From the NCBI GenBank assembly GCA_036351055.1, contig JAZBOH010000196.1:1-5256 (forward strand): 5,256 nt of DNA, given 5' to 3'. The notes beneath the pieces are model-generated. The model saw only the letters and a list, made by a program, of their open reading frames with translations. It was not told the origin of the DNA and made no database searches. Source of the stretch: JABDPF01 sp036351055 (GTDB lineage Bacteria > Pseudomonadota > Gammaproteobacteria > Xanthomonadales > SZUA-36). Position numbers and translations under genes: made by a program. This document shows, piece after piece, positions 1 to 5,256 of this stretch (within the stretch, counting starts at the first letter, position 1; the number at the start of each line of letters is the position of its first letter).

Positions 1-861
1 CTGGTGCATTTTCTGCTGATCGGTGCCGGACTCTTCCTCCTGTTCAACGTCACCAGTGGACCGGCGGGCGACCAACCGGATCGGATCGTCGTCACGTCCG
101 GCCAGGTCAAGGAGATGGAGGCTAAGTTTACCCGCACCTGGATGCGGCCGCCCACCAAAGAGGAGCTGGCCGGATTGATCGAGAGCCACGTGCGTGACGA
201 GATATACTACCGCGAGGCCGTGGACATGGGCCTCGATCGGAATGACCCGACCATCCGGCAGCGGATGCGCCTGAAGCTGGAGTTCCTGCTCGAGGACCTG
301 AGTACCGTGGCAGAGCCCGGCGACGATGTGCTGACCGCTTACCTGCAAGAGCACCCGGACAAGTTCCAGATGGAAGCGCGGGCTTCCTTCCGCCAGGTCT
401 ATCTCAATCCCACCAAGCGTCAAAATATGGAAGCCGATGCGACGCACATGCTGGCCCGCTTGAAACGGGGCGCAGCGCCTGAATCGGTCGGTGATTCGAC
501 CCTAATGCAGGGCGAATATCGGATGGCGACCCGGAGCGATATCGCAGGCCAGTTCGGTGAGCCTTTCGCCCGGCAGCTGGTCACACTGGCCCCGGGGACA
601 TGGACCGGGCCGCTCTACTCGGGCCTGGGCGGGCACCTGGTGAAGGTCACCGAACGCGAGGAAGGCCGCCTGCCGGAGCTGGCAGAGATTCGGGACCAGG
701 TCGAACGCGAATATCTGGCCCAGCGCCGCCAGGAGCTGAAGGATACGACTTATCAGAAGCTGCGCGCAGGTTATGAGGTCGTCGTCGAACCTCCAGCTTC
801 AGCAGAAGGTAGATCAGGAGAAGCCATTGCAGCATCTCGACCAGAGGAGTCCGGACAATGA
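1..861 (+). CDS. Membrane-anchored parvulin-like peptidyl-prolyl cis-trans isomerase (5'-truncated by window edge)
   Basis: Probable periplasmic foldase of the PpiC/SurA/PpiD class, tethered to the inner membrane. The frame is open to base 1 and the first visible residues already form the membrane anchor (about residues 2-16, counting from the GTG at 4). The true start with its basic N-terminus therefore probably lies upstream. A helical SurA-like N-terminal region follows (about 30-100, with a DEIYYREA segment near 65-72). After it comes a parvulin/Rotamase_2-like domain (about 122-218) with FGEPFARQL, then LAPGTWTGPLYSGLGGHLVKV (195-215 region). H211 in GGHLVKV matches the C-terminal conserved His of parvulins. 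The first-strand His of active parvulins is not seen: RASFRQVYL stands where RxSHILV is usual. The C-terminus (222-260) is a charged helix, followed by a low-complexity tail. The stop overlaps the next start (ATGA), so this is the upstream gene of a HupE-type transporter operon, which suggests a dedicated assembly chaperone. Family call is firm; catalytic activity is uncertain. Confidence 0.85.
   Translation: MVHFLLIGAGLFLLFNVTSGPAGDQPDRIVVTSGQVKEMEAKFTRTWMRPPTKEELAGLIESHVRDEIYYREAVDMGLDRNDPTIRQRMRLKLEFLLEDLSTVAEPGDDVLTAYLQEHPDKFQMEARASFRQVYLNPTKRQNMEADATHMLARLKRGAAPESVGDSTLMQGEYRMATRSDIAGQFGEPFARQLVTLAPGTWTGPLYSGLGGHLVKVTEREEGRLPELAEIRDQVEREYLAQRRQELKDTTYQKLRAGYEVVVEPPASAEGRSGEAIAASRPEESGQ
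844..849 (+). promoter_or_regulatory. Ribosome binding site of the HupE/UreJ_2 gene
   Basis: GAGGAG lies inside the end of the upstream gene, 8 bases before the ATG at 858 and 11 before the second ATG at 861. The spacing favours 858, which gives the ATGA overlap and suggests translational coupling. Confidence 0.65.
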
Positions 862-1871
862 TGCGCCCTGTCACCTGGATGCTTGTCGTCCTGCTCGCCC
901 TGTGCGCCGGGCTGAGGGGCGAAGCATTTGCCCATCAATCCCAGCCCGGCTCGCTTGAACTCAGGCAGCTGGGCGCAGACCGCTACGAAGTGATCTGGCG
1001 CGCCCCTATCTACTATGGCAGACCGCACCCGGCCCGGCTGCAGCTGCCGGATAACTGGCAGACCGTCGGGGAACCGACGGTCCGGCAACTGTCTGACTCG
1101 GCACTGCATCGCCGGATTGTGACGGTTGGGCGCGCGTCCATCAACGGCAGCGTGATCCGTTTTCCCGGCCTGGAAGGGACCATTACCGATGTTTTTGTCC
1201 GTGTATCACGGTTGGACGGCACCACCTATACCCAGGTGGTGCGGCCCAGCAGACCCGATGCGGTGCTAAGGGGAGAGCGGCCCTGGTATGTTTCATCTCT
1301 CGAGTACCTCGCTGTGGGATTTCATCACATCATACTGGGAGTCGACCATCTCCTGTTCATTCTGGGTCTGTTGATCATTGTGCAAGGCCGCATGATGCTT
1401 TTAAAAACCATTTCCGCCTTTACAGTGGCCCACAGCATCACCCTGGCCCTGGCCACGTTGGGATATGCCAATGTCCCGACGCAGCCGCTCACTGCCGCCA
1501 TCGCCCTGAGCATCCTGTTTCTCGGTCCTGAGATCGTGCGGGTGTGGCGGGGTGAGACCAGTTTCACCATTCGCCACCCCTGGGTGGTGGCGTTTGCCTT
1601 CGGGCTTCTGCACGGCTTTGGTTTTGCCAGCGGTCTGTCTGTCACGGGAATGCCCCGGGCGGAGCTGGCGCCGGCCCTGCTCTTTTTCAACGTGGGGGTT
1701 GAGCTGGGGCAGCTGGGTTTTGTGGCGTTGATTTTGATTTTGTTGCAGTCATTCAAGAAAATCGAGCTGCGTTGGCCGAGATGGGTCAATGTGCTACCGG
1801 GCTACACGGTGGGATCCCTGGGCGCCTACTGGACGATTCAGCGCGTGATGATCATGCTGGGAGTTGGGTGA
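858..1871 (+). CDS. HupE/UreJ_2-type membrane protein (putative metal permease) with periplasmic N-terminal domain
   Basis: A 337-residue integral membrane protein of the HupE/UreJ_2 type, a group related to nickel permeases of hydrogenase and urease clusters. Residues 1-25 are a Sec signal peptide with an AFA site, which leaves His26 as the mature N-terminus. Residues 26 to about 145 form a beta-rich extracytoplasmic domain. From about 148 to the end there are hydrophobic segments carrying the polar signatures of the family: HHIILGVDH at 156-164, AHS around H192, HGFGFA at 252-257 and NVGVELGQ at 278-285. These His, Asp, Asn and Glu residues lie within the membrane region and are plausible metal ligands. 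The start at 858 is chosen for its GAGGAG site and 4-base overlap; 861 would shorten the protein by one residue. It is co-directional with a foldase upstream and a NicO-containing protein downstream, and no hydrogenase or urease gene is visible. Family assignment is secure; the substrate is inferred. Confidence 0.9.
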   Translation: MMRPVTWMLVVLLALCAGLRGEAFAHQSQPGSLELRQLGADRYEVIWRAPIYYGRPHPARLQLPDNWQTVGEPTVRQLSDSALHRRIVTVGRASINGSVIRFPGLEGTITDVFVRVSRLDGTTYTQVVRPSRPDAVLRGERPWYVSSLEYLAVGFHHIILGVDHLLFILGLLIIVQGRMMLLKTISAFTVAHSITLALATLGYANVPTQPLTAAIALSILFLGPEIVRVWRGETSFTIRHPWVVAFAFGLLHGFGFASGLSVTGMPRAELAPALLFFNVGVELGQLGFVALILILLQSFKKIELRWPRWVNVLPGYTVGSLGAYWTIQRVMIMLGVG

Positions 1872-1876
1872 AAAGG
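1871..1876 (+). promoter_or_regulatory. Ribosome binding site deciding the start of the HupE-NicO gene
   Basis: AAAAGG lies six bases before the ATG at 1883. This ATG is followed directly by a clean signal peptide. A competing GTG at 1868 overlaps the previous stop as GTGA and has GGGAG at 1859-1863, only four bases away. It would add five residues (V/M-K-R-F-N) in front. I prefer the ATG but cannot exclude the GTG. Confidence 0.5.
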
Positions 1877-1882
1877 TTTAAT

Positions 1883-3592
1883 ATGAAAAGATTGAGCCGG
1901 TTAACATACGCCGTGTTTGCCGCGTGCAGCGTATGTTTACCCGCAAAGGCATACGCCCATCTGGTGAACACCAATGTTGGCGAATTCTATGCGGGCATGA
2001 TGCACCCGCTGACCTCCTCGGAGCATCTGCTGCCCACCCTGGCGCTTGCGCTGATGGCCGGACAATGTGGAAAGCCTGCAGCCCGGGTAACCCTTTTCGC
2101 CTTCCCGGCGGCGCTTCTGGCCGGGACTCTGGCCGGGAGCCTTCTGCCGCCTTATGATTTTTTCCAGGTCATAAACCTGATCCTTCTCGTGGTGCTGGGT
2201 GGGTTGCTTGCGTTCAAACATCGACTCAGTCGGATCACCACCATGCCGATGACAATGCTGGCACTACTGACTGGATTAATCCTTGGTTACCGCAGCGGTA
2301 TGGACATGGCAGCGGCAAAGGTGGCGGTCCAGTTTATTCCCGGTGTTGCGCTCACCGGTCTGATCCTGGTTGCGCTGATCGCGGCCTGGGTTCCGGTCGT
2401 TTCATCACGAATGGGGCAGGCCCTCATAAGGATGGCAGGTACCGGCTTTGCGCTGGTCGGGATGGTCCTGCTGATACAGCTCTTTACCGGCACGGGGCCT
2501 TTATCCGCCCGGCTGGCGCGAATGCCGGGGCAGGAGGATTTGCTGGCGATGCTGCGCAGCGGAGAACTCGGCGCGGCCTTTATTGCCGGGACGCTGCTGG
2601 CGGCGATGGCCTGGGGCGCGGGTCACGCACTGACGCCGGGCCATGGCAAGGCCATCGTCGGCGCCTATCTGATCGGAGCCCGCAGCACCCCCTGGCACGC
2701 CGTTTACCTGGGACTGACGGTCACACTCACCCATACCCTCGGAGTGTTGGCCCTGGGCCTTGTTGCCCTGTTTGCTTCCCGGTATGTGCTTCCGGAGCAG
2801 CTTTATCCCTGGCTGGCCGCGGCTTCGGGGCTGATTGTGGTGGGAATGGGTCTTTTCATGCTCAGGCAGCGCGTCCGTCCGCTGATCGCAGAATACGTTG
2901 CGCGCCGACGTGACCACCACGATCACGAGCATAATCCAGGCGACCACGTGCACGGGCATGGTCACGAGCACCCGCATACACATGGTGATGACGGCCTTGG
3001 ATATCACGGCCACCATCATCACGACCATGACCATAACGGGCATGATCATCTGCATCCGACCGGGCACTCGCACGATCACGGCCATGATCTTAGCGACCAC
3101 GTCCACGGATATGACCACGAGCACCCGCATCCGCACGATGGTAATGGCCATGGAGACCATGATCACCATCACCACCATCATGACCGTTACGGTCATGACC
3201 ATCTGTCCCCGACCGGACATTCACACGGCCACGATCACGGCCATTCCCACTTGCCGCCCGGTGCCGACGGCTCGCCGGTCACCTGGCGGTCGCTGCTTTT
3301 GCTGGGTATTTCAGGCGGACTTCTGCCCTGTCCGTCGGCACTCGTTCTGCTTCTCGCCGCCGTATCGATGAACCGGGCAGGCCTTGGCATGGCCCTGGTG
3401 GTGGCCTTCAGCCTCGGGCTTGCAGCCGTATTGACGGTGGTGGGGCTTCTTTTTGTGAAAGGCAGCCGGATTGTCCAGCGGGTACCCAGGTTGACCGCGT
3501 GGGGCCGATATATTCCGGTTGCCAGCGCCCTGGTCATCACCGTATTGGGTGTTGTCCTTACAGCCGGGGCCGCAATGAGCCTCGGGGTTTAA
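1883..3592 (+). CDS. HupE-like/NicO (RcnA-type) fusion: putative nickel/cobalt transporter with expanded His-rich loop
   Basis: A 569-residue inner-membrane protein with two modules and about 12 predicted membrane segments, six in each half. Residues 1-25 are a signal peptide ending AYA, leaving His26 as mature N-terminus. Residues 26 to about 215 resemble HupE/UreJ: HPLTSSEH at 41-48 stands in the place of the HX5DH signature with Glu for Asp. At 133-141 the sequence ILGYRSGMD stands where FHGxAHGxE would be, without its histidines. Residues from about 225 to 569 are a NicO/RcnA domain, with HALTPGHGK at 248-256, THT around H284 and LPCPS at 481-485. A loop at about 344-456 rich in His, Asp and Gly interrupts it between the third and fourth segments of this half, where RcnA has its His-rich loop. 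RcnA exports Ni/Co; other NicO proteins are thought to import, so direction is unknown here. An in-frame extension back to 1772 lies inside the upstream gene and puts an unlikely soluble sequence before the signal peptide, so I rejected it. Confidence 0.88.
   Translation: MKRLSRLTYAVFAACSVCLPAKAYAHLVNTNVGEFYAGMMHPLTSSEHLLPTLALALMAGQCGKPAARVTLFAFPAALLAGTLAGSLLPPYDFFQVINLILLVVLGGLLAFKHRLSRITTMPMTMLALLTGLILGYRSGMDMAAAKVAVQFIPGVALTGLILVALIAAWVPVVSSRMGQALIRMAGTGFALVGMVLLIQLFTGTGPLSARLARMPGQEDLLAMLRSGELGAAFIAGTLLAAMAWGAGHALTPGHGKAIVGAYLIGARSTPWHAVYLGLTVTLTHTLGVLALGLVALFASRYVLPEQLYPWLAAASGLIVVGMGLFMLRQRVRPLIAEYVARRRDHHDHEHNPGDHVHGHGHEHPHTHGDDGLGYHGHHHHDHDHNGHDHLHPTGHSHDHGHDLSDHVHGYDHEHPHPHDGNGHGDHDHHHHHHDRYGHDHLSPTGHSHGHDHGHSHLPPGADGSPVTWRSLLLLGISGGLLPCPSALVLLLAAVSMNRAGLGMALVVAFSLGLAAVLTVVGLLFVKGSRIVQRVPRLTAWGRYIPVASALVITVLGVVLTAGAAMSLGV
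2912..3250 (+). other. Region encoding the His-rich metal-binding loop of the NicO half
   Basis: Residues 344-456 of the fusion protein contain about 47 His in roughly 113 positions, mixed mainly with Asp, Gly, Pro and a few Asn, Glu and Tyr, including a run of six His. Membrane segments flank it on both sides. RcnA-type exporters carry a shorter His-rich loop here, on the cytoplasmic side. The likely role is metal capture, storage or sensing for the transporter. Its side of the membrane in this fused protein is inferred, not seen. Confidence 0.85.
2942..3247 (+). repeat. In-frame 153-bp imperfect tandem duplication inside the His-rich loop
   Basis: Two adjacent 51-codon units, 2942-3094 (residues 354-404) and 3095-3247 (residues 405-455), align end to end without gaps. 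By hand count 34 of 51 residues are identical. Both units start DHVHG, share HEHPH at the same offset, a central His run, and GHDHL then PTGHSH near the end. Colinearity of the non-His landmarks (V3, L37, P39-T40-G41, S43) shows a duplication rather than chance similarity of low-complexity sequence. Confidence 0.85.
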
Positions 3593-3832
3593 CAATGAAG
3601 GCCCACTCTTGACCGCGCAAGGCTCAGTTGCATTTTGCTTCATCACAGGACCATTACGGGCTCAGGAAGGAAATGCCCTCCCCCCCGGGATAATATTAAA
3701 AGAACCCGCCAAATCTTACTCCAGATCATAATGGAGGATCAGCGCCTCGTTTAATTTCTTCATTATTCTAAAGCATTTCACGCGAATCCTATAATCTTTG
3801 ATCCCTTGAACCCGCAGGATCACACCCATTCT

Positions 3833-3852
3833 TTCGAAGGTGATCCTTCGAA
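3833..3852. repeat. Perfect 8-bp inverted repeat upstream of the ATPase promoter
   Basis: TTCGAAGG at 3833-3840 and CCTTCGAA at 3845-3852 flank a TGAT spacer. It ends eight bases before the -35 box at 3861, so it could be an operator or a DNA/RNA hairpin. A second 8-bp pairing, AGGATCAC (3816-3823) with GTGATCCT (3840-3847), uses overlapping bases, so the two stems cannot form together. It has no T-tract, so a terminator is unlikely. Confidence 0.5.
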
Positions 3853-3860
3853 TACAACTG

Positions 3861-3889
3861 TTGACGATTTAACCCTAATGGAGCATACT
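3861..3889 (+). promoter_or_regulatory. Sigma70-like promoter of the ATPase gene
   Basis: TTGACG (3861-3866) is five of six to the -35 consensus. A 17-base spacer leads to CATACT (3884-3889), four of six to the -10 consensus. Transcription would begin near 3896, giving a leader of roughly 27 bases before the ATG at 3923. It fits a gene transcribed separately from the transporter operon. Confidence 0.5.
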
Positions 3890-3910
3890 CCGGAAAAGTT
3901 AAACTAAACG

Positions 3911-3916
3911 GGAGGA
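3911..3916 (+). promoter_or_regulatory. Strong Shine-Dalgarno of the ATPase gene
   Basis: GGAGGA sits six bases before the ATG at 3923 and fixes this start over later in-frame ATG codons such as the one at residue 4. Confidence 0.75.
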
Positions 3917-3922
3917 ATTTCC

Positions 3923-5086
3923 ATGATTCAAATGCTGACCCGGCTGCTGAATCTAAAGCTGCCGAAAGGGCAGTCTGCCTTCTTGTGGGGGCCGAGGAAA
4001 ACAGGCAAGACGACCTTCCTCAGAGCGGCCTTTCCTGAAAGTCTGAGGTATGATTTGCTTCAGACCGACATTTTCCTTGAGTTCGTCAAGCGCCCTTTTT
4101 TGCTGCGGGAGCAGCTCCTTGCTGTATCCCCGAAGCAGTTGAAGGAGCCGATCATTATCGACGAGGTGCAGAAAGTACCTCAACTGCTCGATGAAATTCA
4201 CTGGCTTATCGAAAACAAGGGCCTACGGTTTATCCTGTGCGGCTCCAGCGCAAGGAAACTGAAACGGGGAAAGGCGAATCTGCTTGGAGGCCGCGCCTGG
4301 CGCTACGAGATGCACCCGCTCGTCTCGGCAGAGGTGGCTGACCTTGATTTGCTCAAAGCGCTCAACCGGGGAATGATACCCTTGCACTACATGCAGACGG
4401 AATACCGTAAGTCGCTGCAGGCGTATGTTCAAGATTATCTCAAAGAGGAAGTGTTCGATGAGGGATTGACCCGGAATATCCCGGCCTTCTCTCGGTTCTT
4501 CGATGCCATGGGCTACTCTCACGGAGAACTGACAAATTATGCGAACATAGCCCGGGACTGTGGCGTAGATGCGAAGACCGTCAAGGAGTACTACCAGATC
4601 CTTGTCGACACCCTGCTGGGCACGATGATCGAACCCTACAAGAAGAGGAAGGACCGTAATGTGATCATAAGGGCCGGCAAGTTTTATTTGTTCGATGTCG
4701 GCGTTGCCGGGGCGATCACCCACCGCCGGATTCCACAGGAGAAAGGTGAACAGTTCGGAAAGGCCATCGAACATTTCATTCTGATGGAACTACTTGCCCA
4801 TCGCGCTTACAGTGAGCTCAATTACGATGTGAATTTCTGGCGGACGAAGTCCGGATTGGAAGTGGATTTTATCTTAGGTCATGGAGAAGTGGCTATCGAG
4901 GTTAAAGGGTCGAGCCGAGTCGATAACGCAGACCTTCGCCCGCTCAAGACGTTTATCCGGGAGTACCGCCCTGCAAGAGCAGTTGTTGTTTGTAACGAAG
5001 GCGCTGCCCGGCTACATGAGGATATTCGGATTTTACCGTGGCGCTATTTTTTGAAAATGTTGTGGAACGGAGAAGTGATATCGTGA
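3923..5086 (+). CDS. AAA ATPase with DUF4143-type C-terminal domain (COG1373-like)
   Basis: A 387-residue soluble protein of the large, poorly characterised AAA+/DUF4143 family; members occur as stand-alone genes and their cellular role is unknown. The Walker A P-loop is GPRKTGKTT at 23-31. Walker B is PIIIDEVQKVP at 76-86. A sensor-like CGSSARKL lies at 106-113, followed by GGR at 122-124. A helix-turn-helix-like segment is at about 208-224 (NIARDCGVDAKTVKEYY). The DUF4143 region follows, with FYLFDVGVAG, then GKAIEHFILMEL around E283. GLEVDFIL with D315 and AIEVKGS with E326 and K328 match the D...ExK pattern of the PD-(D/E)XK nuclease fold, so an ATPase-nuclease is possible but unproven. 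Length is normal for the family and no frameshift is seen. It has its own promoter, a strong ribosome binding site and its own terminator. Composition is somewhat less GC-rich than the operon before it, so it is probably unrelated in function and may have been acquired. Confidence 0.9.
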   Translation: MIQMLTRLLNLKLPKGQSAFLWGPRKTGKTTFLRAAFPESLRYDLLQTDIFLEFVKRPFLLREQLLAVSPKQLKEPIIIDEVQKVPQLLDEIHWLIENKGLRFILCGSSARKLKRGKANLLGGRAWRYEMHPLVSAEVADLDLLKALNRGMIPLHYMQTEYRKSLQAYVQDYLKEEVFDEGLTRNIPAFSRFFDAMGYSHGELTNYANIARDCGVDAKTVKEYYQILVDTLLGTMIEPYKKRKDRNVIIRAGKFYLFDVGVAGAITHRRIPQEKGEQFGKAIEHFILMELLAHRAYSELNYDVNFWRTKSGLEVDFILGHGEVAIEVKGSSRVDNADLRPLKTFIREYRPARAVVVCNEGAARLHEDIRILPWRYFLKMLWNGEVIS

Positions 5087-5090
5087 AATG

Positions 5091-5177
5091 AAAAGATGCC
5101 TGCTCCGGCGAGTTGGAAATTTGGGTTTCCAGCTTCACTGTTCTGAGTTCACGGTTGGCGGACGGCATCCTTTTTTT
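5091..5177 (+). terminator. Rho-independent terminator with nested hairpin
   Basis: GATGCC at 5095-5100 pairs with GGCATC at 5164-5169 and is followed, after one C, by seven T (5171-5177). AAAA at 5091-5094 can also pair with part of the T-tract across the bulged C. Inside, AGTTGGAAA (5111-5119) pairs with TTTCCAGCT (5126-5134) through one G-T wobble around a six-base loop. TCCG (5104-5107) can pair with CGGA (5159-5162). It starts five bases after the ATPase stop. The long internal part is unusual for a terminator, so efficiency is uncertain. Confidence 0.65.
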
Positions 5178-5256
5178 AACCTCTTATATGAAACTTAATG
5201 GTTCTGTACTCTATAGAAGGGCAATCTTTAGAGATAATATCCCAGGTATAGAGGTA
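5178..5256. other. AT-rich window end without a recognisable gene
   Basis: No ORF of useful size is seen. ACCTCT at 5179-5184 and AGAGGT at 5250-5255 form a distant 6-bp inverted pair, and TCTATAGA at 5210-5217 is an 8-base palindrome. Neither can be assigned a role. It may be the leader of a gene beyond the right edge. Confidence 0.3.

Larger units (their letters stand above)
3593..3922. other. Intergenic region between the transporter operon and the ATPase gene
   Basis: This 330-base stretch is visibly less GC-rich than the upstream genes and has no credible ORF on either strand. No convincing rho-independent terminator is seen after 3592; the only matches are 4-6 bp stems without a T-tract. 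It contains a run of seven C at 3680-3686, several GATC-centred words (AGGATCA at 3735, TGATCC at 3799, AGGATCAC at 3816, GTGATCCT at 3840), an inverted repeat and a promoter. The last two are listed separately. Confidence 0.6.

Noticed and set aside
1325..1789. Minus-strand ORF opposite the HupE/UreJ_2 membrane domain
   Set aside because: Its product is basic and without family features, and the plus-strand frame carries conserved HupE signatures.
1772..1882. In-frame N-terminal extension of the fusion protein
   Set aside because: It lies entirely in the upstream coding region and would put a charged soluble stretch before a well-formed signal peptide.
2501..3220. Long minus-strand ORF rich in Met and Val across the His-rich loop
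   Set aside because: It is the antisense of His/Asp codons (CAT, CAC, GAC read as ATG, GTG, GTC). It has no family resemblance and no ribosome binding site of note, and it overlaps a clearly real gene.
2912..3250. His-rich repeats considered as a CRISPR-like or minisatellite array
   Set aside because: The repetition is in frame, there are no regular spacers, and it is explained by a duplicated protein segment.
2898..3371. Plus-strand ORF rich in Thr, Ile and Met in another frame of the His-rich loop
   Set aside because: It is a shifted reading of the same repetitive codons (ATC/ACC/ATG) with no recognisable domain.
3595..3645. Possible terminator after the transporter operon (ATGAAG/CTTCAT and GCAA/TTGC pairings)
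   Set aside because: The stems are 4-6 bp with large loops and no following T-tract.
4223..4774. Minus-strand ORF opposite the ATPase gene
   Set aside because: The plus-strand frame has Walker A/B and DUF4143 motifs; the reverse product matches nothing I recognise.
5233..5238. GATAAT as a -10 box of a gene beyond the right edge
   Set aside because: There is no acceptable -35 box at 16-18 bases upstream and no downstream gene in view to support it.

Overview
The window looks like chromosomal DNA of a Gram-negative bacterium. The coding parts are GC-rich, and three proteins carry Sec-type signal or anchor segments aimed at an inner membrane and periplasm. The families present (parvulin-type foldase, HupE/UreJ_2, NicO/RcnA, DUF4143 ATPase) are common in Pseudomonadota and Desulfobacterota. 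I cannot name the genus from the sequence.

Positions 1-3592 hold a tightly coupled plus-strand run of three genes that looks like a metal-transport operon. The first is a membrane-anchored parvulin-like peptidyl-prolyl isomerase, cut by the left window edge. Its stop overlaps the start of the second gene by 4 bases (ATGA). The second gene encodes a HupE/UreJ_2-type membrane protein with a signal peptide and an extracytoplasmic N-terminal domain. The third starts 11 bases after the second ends, or possibly overlaps it through a GTGA. It encodes a two-module membrane protein: a divergent HupE/UreJ-like half fused to a NicO/RcnA-type nickel/cobalt transporter half. The NicO half is split by a loop of about 112 residues that contains about 47 histidines. 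That loop was built in part by a 153-bp in-frame tandem duplication. My reading is that the foldase helps the two membrane proteins assemble, while the two HupE-like parts and the NicO part handle a transition metal such as Ni or Co at the inner membrane. Metal identity and direction of transport cannot be read from the sequence.

Positions 3593-3922 are a less GC-rich intergenic region without a credible ORF. It holds an 8-bp perfect inverted repeat with a competing alternative stem, a sigma70-like promoter and a strong Shine-Dalgarno. These lead into an independent fourth gene at 3923-5086, an AAA ATPase with a DUF4143-type C-terminal region that keeps PD-(D/E)XK-like residues. This gene ends at a rho-independent terminator with a nested hairpin and a T7 tract (5091-5177). 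The last 79 bases are AT-rich and show no gene.

The strongest candidate for something unusual is the fused HupE-NicO protein. Its HupE half has lost the histidines of the second HupE signature, while the NicO half keeps its signatures and has an expanded, internally duplicated His-rich loop.
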